Both the position numbers and the translations under genes were made by a program. 5,246 nt of DNA from Bacillota bacterium. GTDB lineage: Bacteria; Bacillota_A; Clostridia; Lachnospirales; Bianqueaceae. Under the pieces are notes generated by a model. The model was given only the letters and a program-made list of their open reading frames with translations, ran no database searches and was not told the origin of the DNA. Location: the NCBI GenBank assembly GCA_017420625.1, contig JAFOIR010000139.1, forward strand, positions 1 to 5,246. Reading direction: 5' to 3'. Below, one piece after another: positions 3,567 to 5,246 of the stretch (the first letter of the stretch is position 1; every line of letters begins with the position of its first letter).

Positions 3567-5246
3567 ATGGAGATCACCGAGGTATTGGTCCAAAGCGTTG
3601 ACAAGCCGCTCGGAACAGGCGGCCACCCCTATTTTTCATGGAAGATCATCAGTGAGGAAAAGAACACACTCCAGCAGAATTACCGATTAACAGTAACCAC
3701 ACAAGACGGGCACGTGTGCATGGATACCGGTGTAGTCAGCAGCCGGAAGAATGCTTATGTGCCGTATTCCGGGGAGCCGCTGAACAGCAGAACCGCATAT
3801 ACCGTAATGCTGGAAGTGACAGATAATCACGGCGAAACCGCAACGGCCGTCAGCTTTTTTGAAACAGGTCTGCTTCATCGTGAGGACTGGCAAAGTAATT
3901 GGATCATCGCGGAAAAGAAACGCAAAAAAGCGCAGCCCGGGTTTGGAAAACAGTTTCCCTCCACACTGTTCCGACAGAGTTTTCCTGTCAAAAGCGGGCT
4001 GAAGCAGGCTCGTCTGTATGCCACTGCGCACGGCGTGTATGAGCTGTATATTAATGGAGCTCCGGCGGACGAACGCTGCTTTGCTCCGGAGCACACGGTC
4101 TACGGCAAATATCTGTGCGTGCAGACATATGACGTGACCAAGCTGTTGGCCGCAGGAAGCAACGCTATCGGTTTCCATGTGGGAGACGGCTGGTATTTCA
4201 GCCCGAATGCAAAGCCGAACATGAAGACAGACAACCAGCACGCGGTGCTTTATCAGCTGGAACTTCTCTATGAAAATGGCGAGAGACAGCTTGTCTCCTC
4301 CGGTGAGGATGCGCAGACTTCGGAAGGGCCTGTGGTTTCTGCCGACCTGTATGCAGGCGAGCTCTACGACGCGGCCAGGGAGATTCGGGATTGGAGCAAA
4401 TCCACCTGCCGGGAAGGACAGTGGACGCCTGCGAAGGTCAAAACCTATGGCTATGACAATCTCGTGCCGCAATGCGGTGACCGCGTGATCGCAGTTGAGC
4501 GTTTTCCCGTGAAAGATGTCCTTCGCAGTCCCAGGGGAGAGTGCATTCTGGACTTCGGGCAGAATCTGGCCGGGCGTGTTAGGATAACGATGCCCCTGAA
4601 GGAGGGCCAGCGTCTCCGTCTGGAGCACTGCGAGGTACTGGATAGAGAGGGCAATTATTATAACAATATCATGTCTGCCGGTGGAGTCGGTAAGGGCTGC
4701 GACCAGACGGATGAGTATATCTCCGATGGAGCGGATGTCAGCTATGAGCCGCATTTTACCTATCACGGATTTCGCTATGCCAGACTCACGGTGGACGGCA
4801 AAGCACCGGAAACGGTAGATCCCGCATGGTTTACCGCCGTGCTGCTCTCTTCCGAGAAGAAGGACGTCGGCAGCTTTTCCTGCTCGGACGAAGCGCTGAA
4901 CCGCTTATACCGCAATATCCGGTATTCGCAGGCATCCAACATGCTCTCCATCCCTACAGACTGCCCACAGCGCGAGAAGGCGGGCTGGACGGGCGACATG
5001 CTGGTCTACGCCAGGACGGCTATGCTCAACGAGGACTGCACAGTTCTTTTCAGCCGTTGGCTTGAAAATATGTCGAAGGAGCAGGATCGCTACGGGATCG
5101 TTCCGATGGTCGTTCCCGAAAATGGAGCGTATCCCATGACGGGCAAGCTGATGAACCTGATGGCTGGCGCAAAGGGAAAGGCCACCTCCTCCGGCTGGGG
5201 CGACGCTGCCGTGATCGTTCCGTATTCCATGTACGAGGTGACCGGA
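3567..5246 (+). CDS. Alpha-L-rhamnosidase, GH78 family (3' end outside window)
   Basis: The frame runs from ATG 3567 to the window edge (560 codons); GH78 enzymes are usually 850 to 1000 residues. They remove terminal alpha-L-rhamnose from plant glycosides and pectic chains. In order: an Fn3-like N-terminal domain (about 1-105, ending FETGL); a Bac_rhamnosid_N domain (about 112-290) with YINGAP near 161 and GDGWY at 206-210; a concanavalin-like domain (about 320-412) with DFGQN at 329-333 and FTYHGFRY at 397-404; then the start of the alpha/alpha six-barrel catalytic domain. That domain has DCPQREKAGWTGD at 465-477. Glu470 is the probable general acid, with Asp465, Trp474 and Asp477 as other active-site residues. 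SSGWGDAAVIVP follows at 541-552. There is no signal peptide, so it should act inside the cell on imported oligosaccharides. AAAGGCGGG, ending 6 bases before the ATG, supports the start. Confidence 0.95.
   Translation, partial: MEITEVLVQSVDKPLGTGGHPYFSWKIISEEKNTLQQNYRLTVTTQDGHVCMDTGVVSSRKNAYVPYSGEPLNSRTAYTVMLEVTDNHGETATAVSFFETGLLHREDWQSNWIIAEKKRKKAQPGFGKQFPSTLFRQSFPVKSGLKQARLYATAHGVYELYINGAPADERCFAPEHTVYGKYLCVQTYDVTKLLAAGSNAIGFHVGDGWYFSPNAKPNMKTDNQHAVLYQLELLYENGERQLVSSGEDAQTSEGPVVSADLYAGELYDAAREIRDWSKSTCREGQWTPAKVKTYGYDNLVPQCGDRVIAVERFPVKDVLRSPRGECILDFGQNLAGRVRITMPLKEGQRLRLEHCEVLDREGNYYNNIMSAGGVGKGCDQTDEYISDGADVSYEPHFTYHGFRYARLTVDGKAPETVDPAWFTAVLLSSEKKDVGSFSCSDEALNRLYRNIRYSQASNMLSIPTDCPQREKAGWTGDMLVYARTAMLNEDCTVLFSRWLENMSKEQDRYGIVPMVVPENGAYPMTGKLMNLMAGAKGKATSSGWGDAAVIVPYSMYEVTG

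Noticed and set aside
3687..4766. A 359-codon open frame on the minus strand
   Set aside because: It lies fully inside the GH78 gene, whose domains and motifs are unmistakable. The minus-strand product has no recognisable domain and comes from codon bias.
1..5246. CRISPR arrays, rRNA or phage genes
   Set aside because: No regularly spaced repeats, rRNA-like sequence or phage structural genes are visible.

Overview
The window looks like a piece of a Firmicutes genome, probably a gut Clostridia or Lachnospiraceae-type organism. The reasons are purine-rich ribosome binding sites before most genes, sigma-A-like promoters, an internal lipoprotein signal peptide, and a plant-glycoside gene set (GH78 rhamnosidase with a divergent AraC regulator). 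This placement is inferred from style and family content; there is no rRNA or other marker gene here.

Left part (1-946, all minus strand): a likely three-gene operon read right to left. It holds an intact Nudix hydrolase (500-943), a second Nudix protein that stops five residues after its Nudix box (168-449), and the first 51 codons of an unrecognised gene running off the left edge (1-153). An extended -10 promoter lies just upstream of the first gene (about 993-1021).

Middle (947-1605): about 660 bases with no convincing gene but unusually many inverted repeats. One of these is a good minus-strand terminator at 1285-1310. Next to the following gene is a cluster of short repeats resembling the end of an IS21-like element.

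Centre (1606-2473, minus strand): a small lipoprotein of unknown function. Between it and the AraC gene lies a fossil toxin-antitoxin module: the tail of a YefM/Phd-like antitoxin overlapping by ATGA a YoeB/Txe-type toxin gene that has lost its middle. The lipoprotein's best -10 box sits inside the toxin remnant.

Right part (2470-5246): an AraC-family regulator (minus) divergent from an alpha-L-rhamnosidase of family GH78 (plus), which continues beyond the right edge. The 134-base gap between them carries a TTGATT/TATAAT promoter for the regulator, tandem 8-bp direct repeats overlapping it, and a perfect 9-bp inverted repeat. This is the usual layout of a local sugar-responsive switch in which the regulator controls the glycosidase. 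The right part is visibly richer in G and C than the left part, so the fossil module near 2470 may mark the seam between two regions of different origin.
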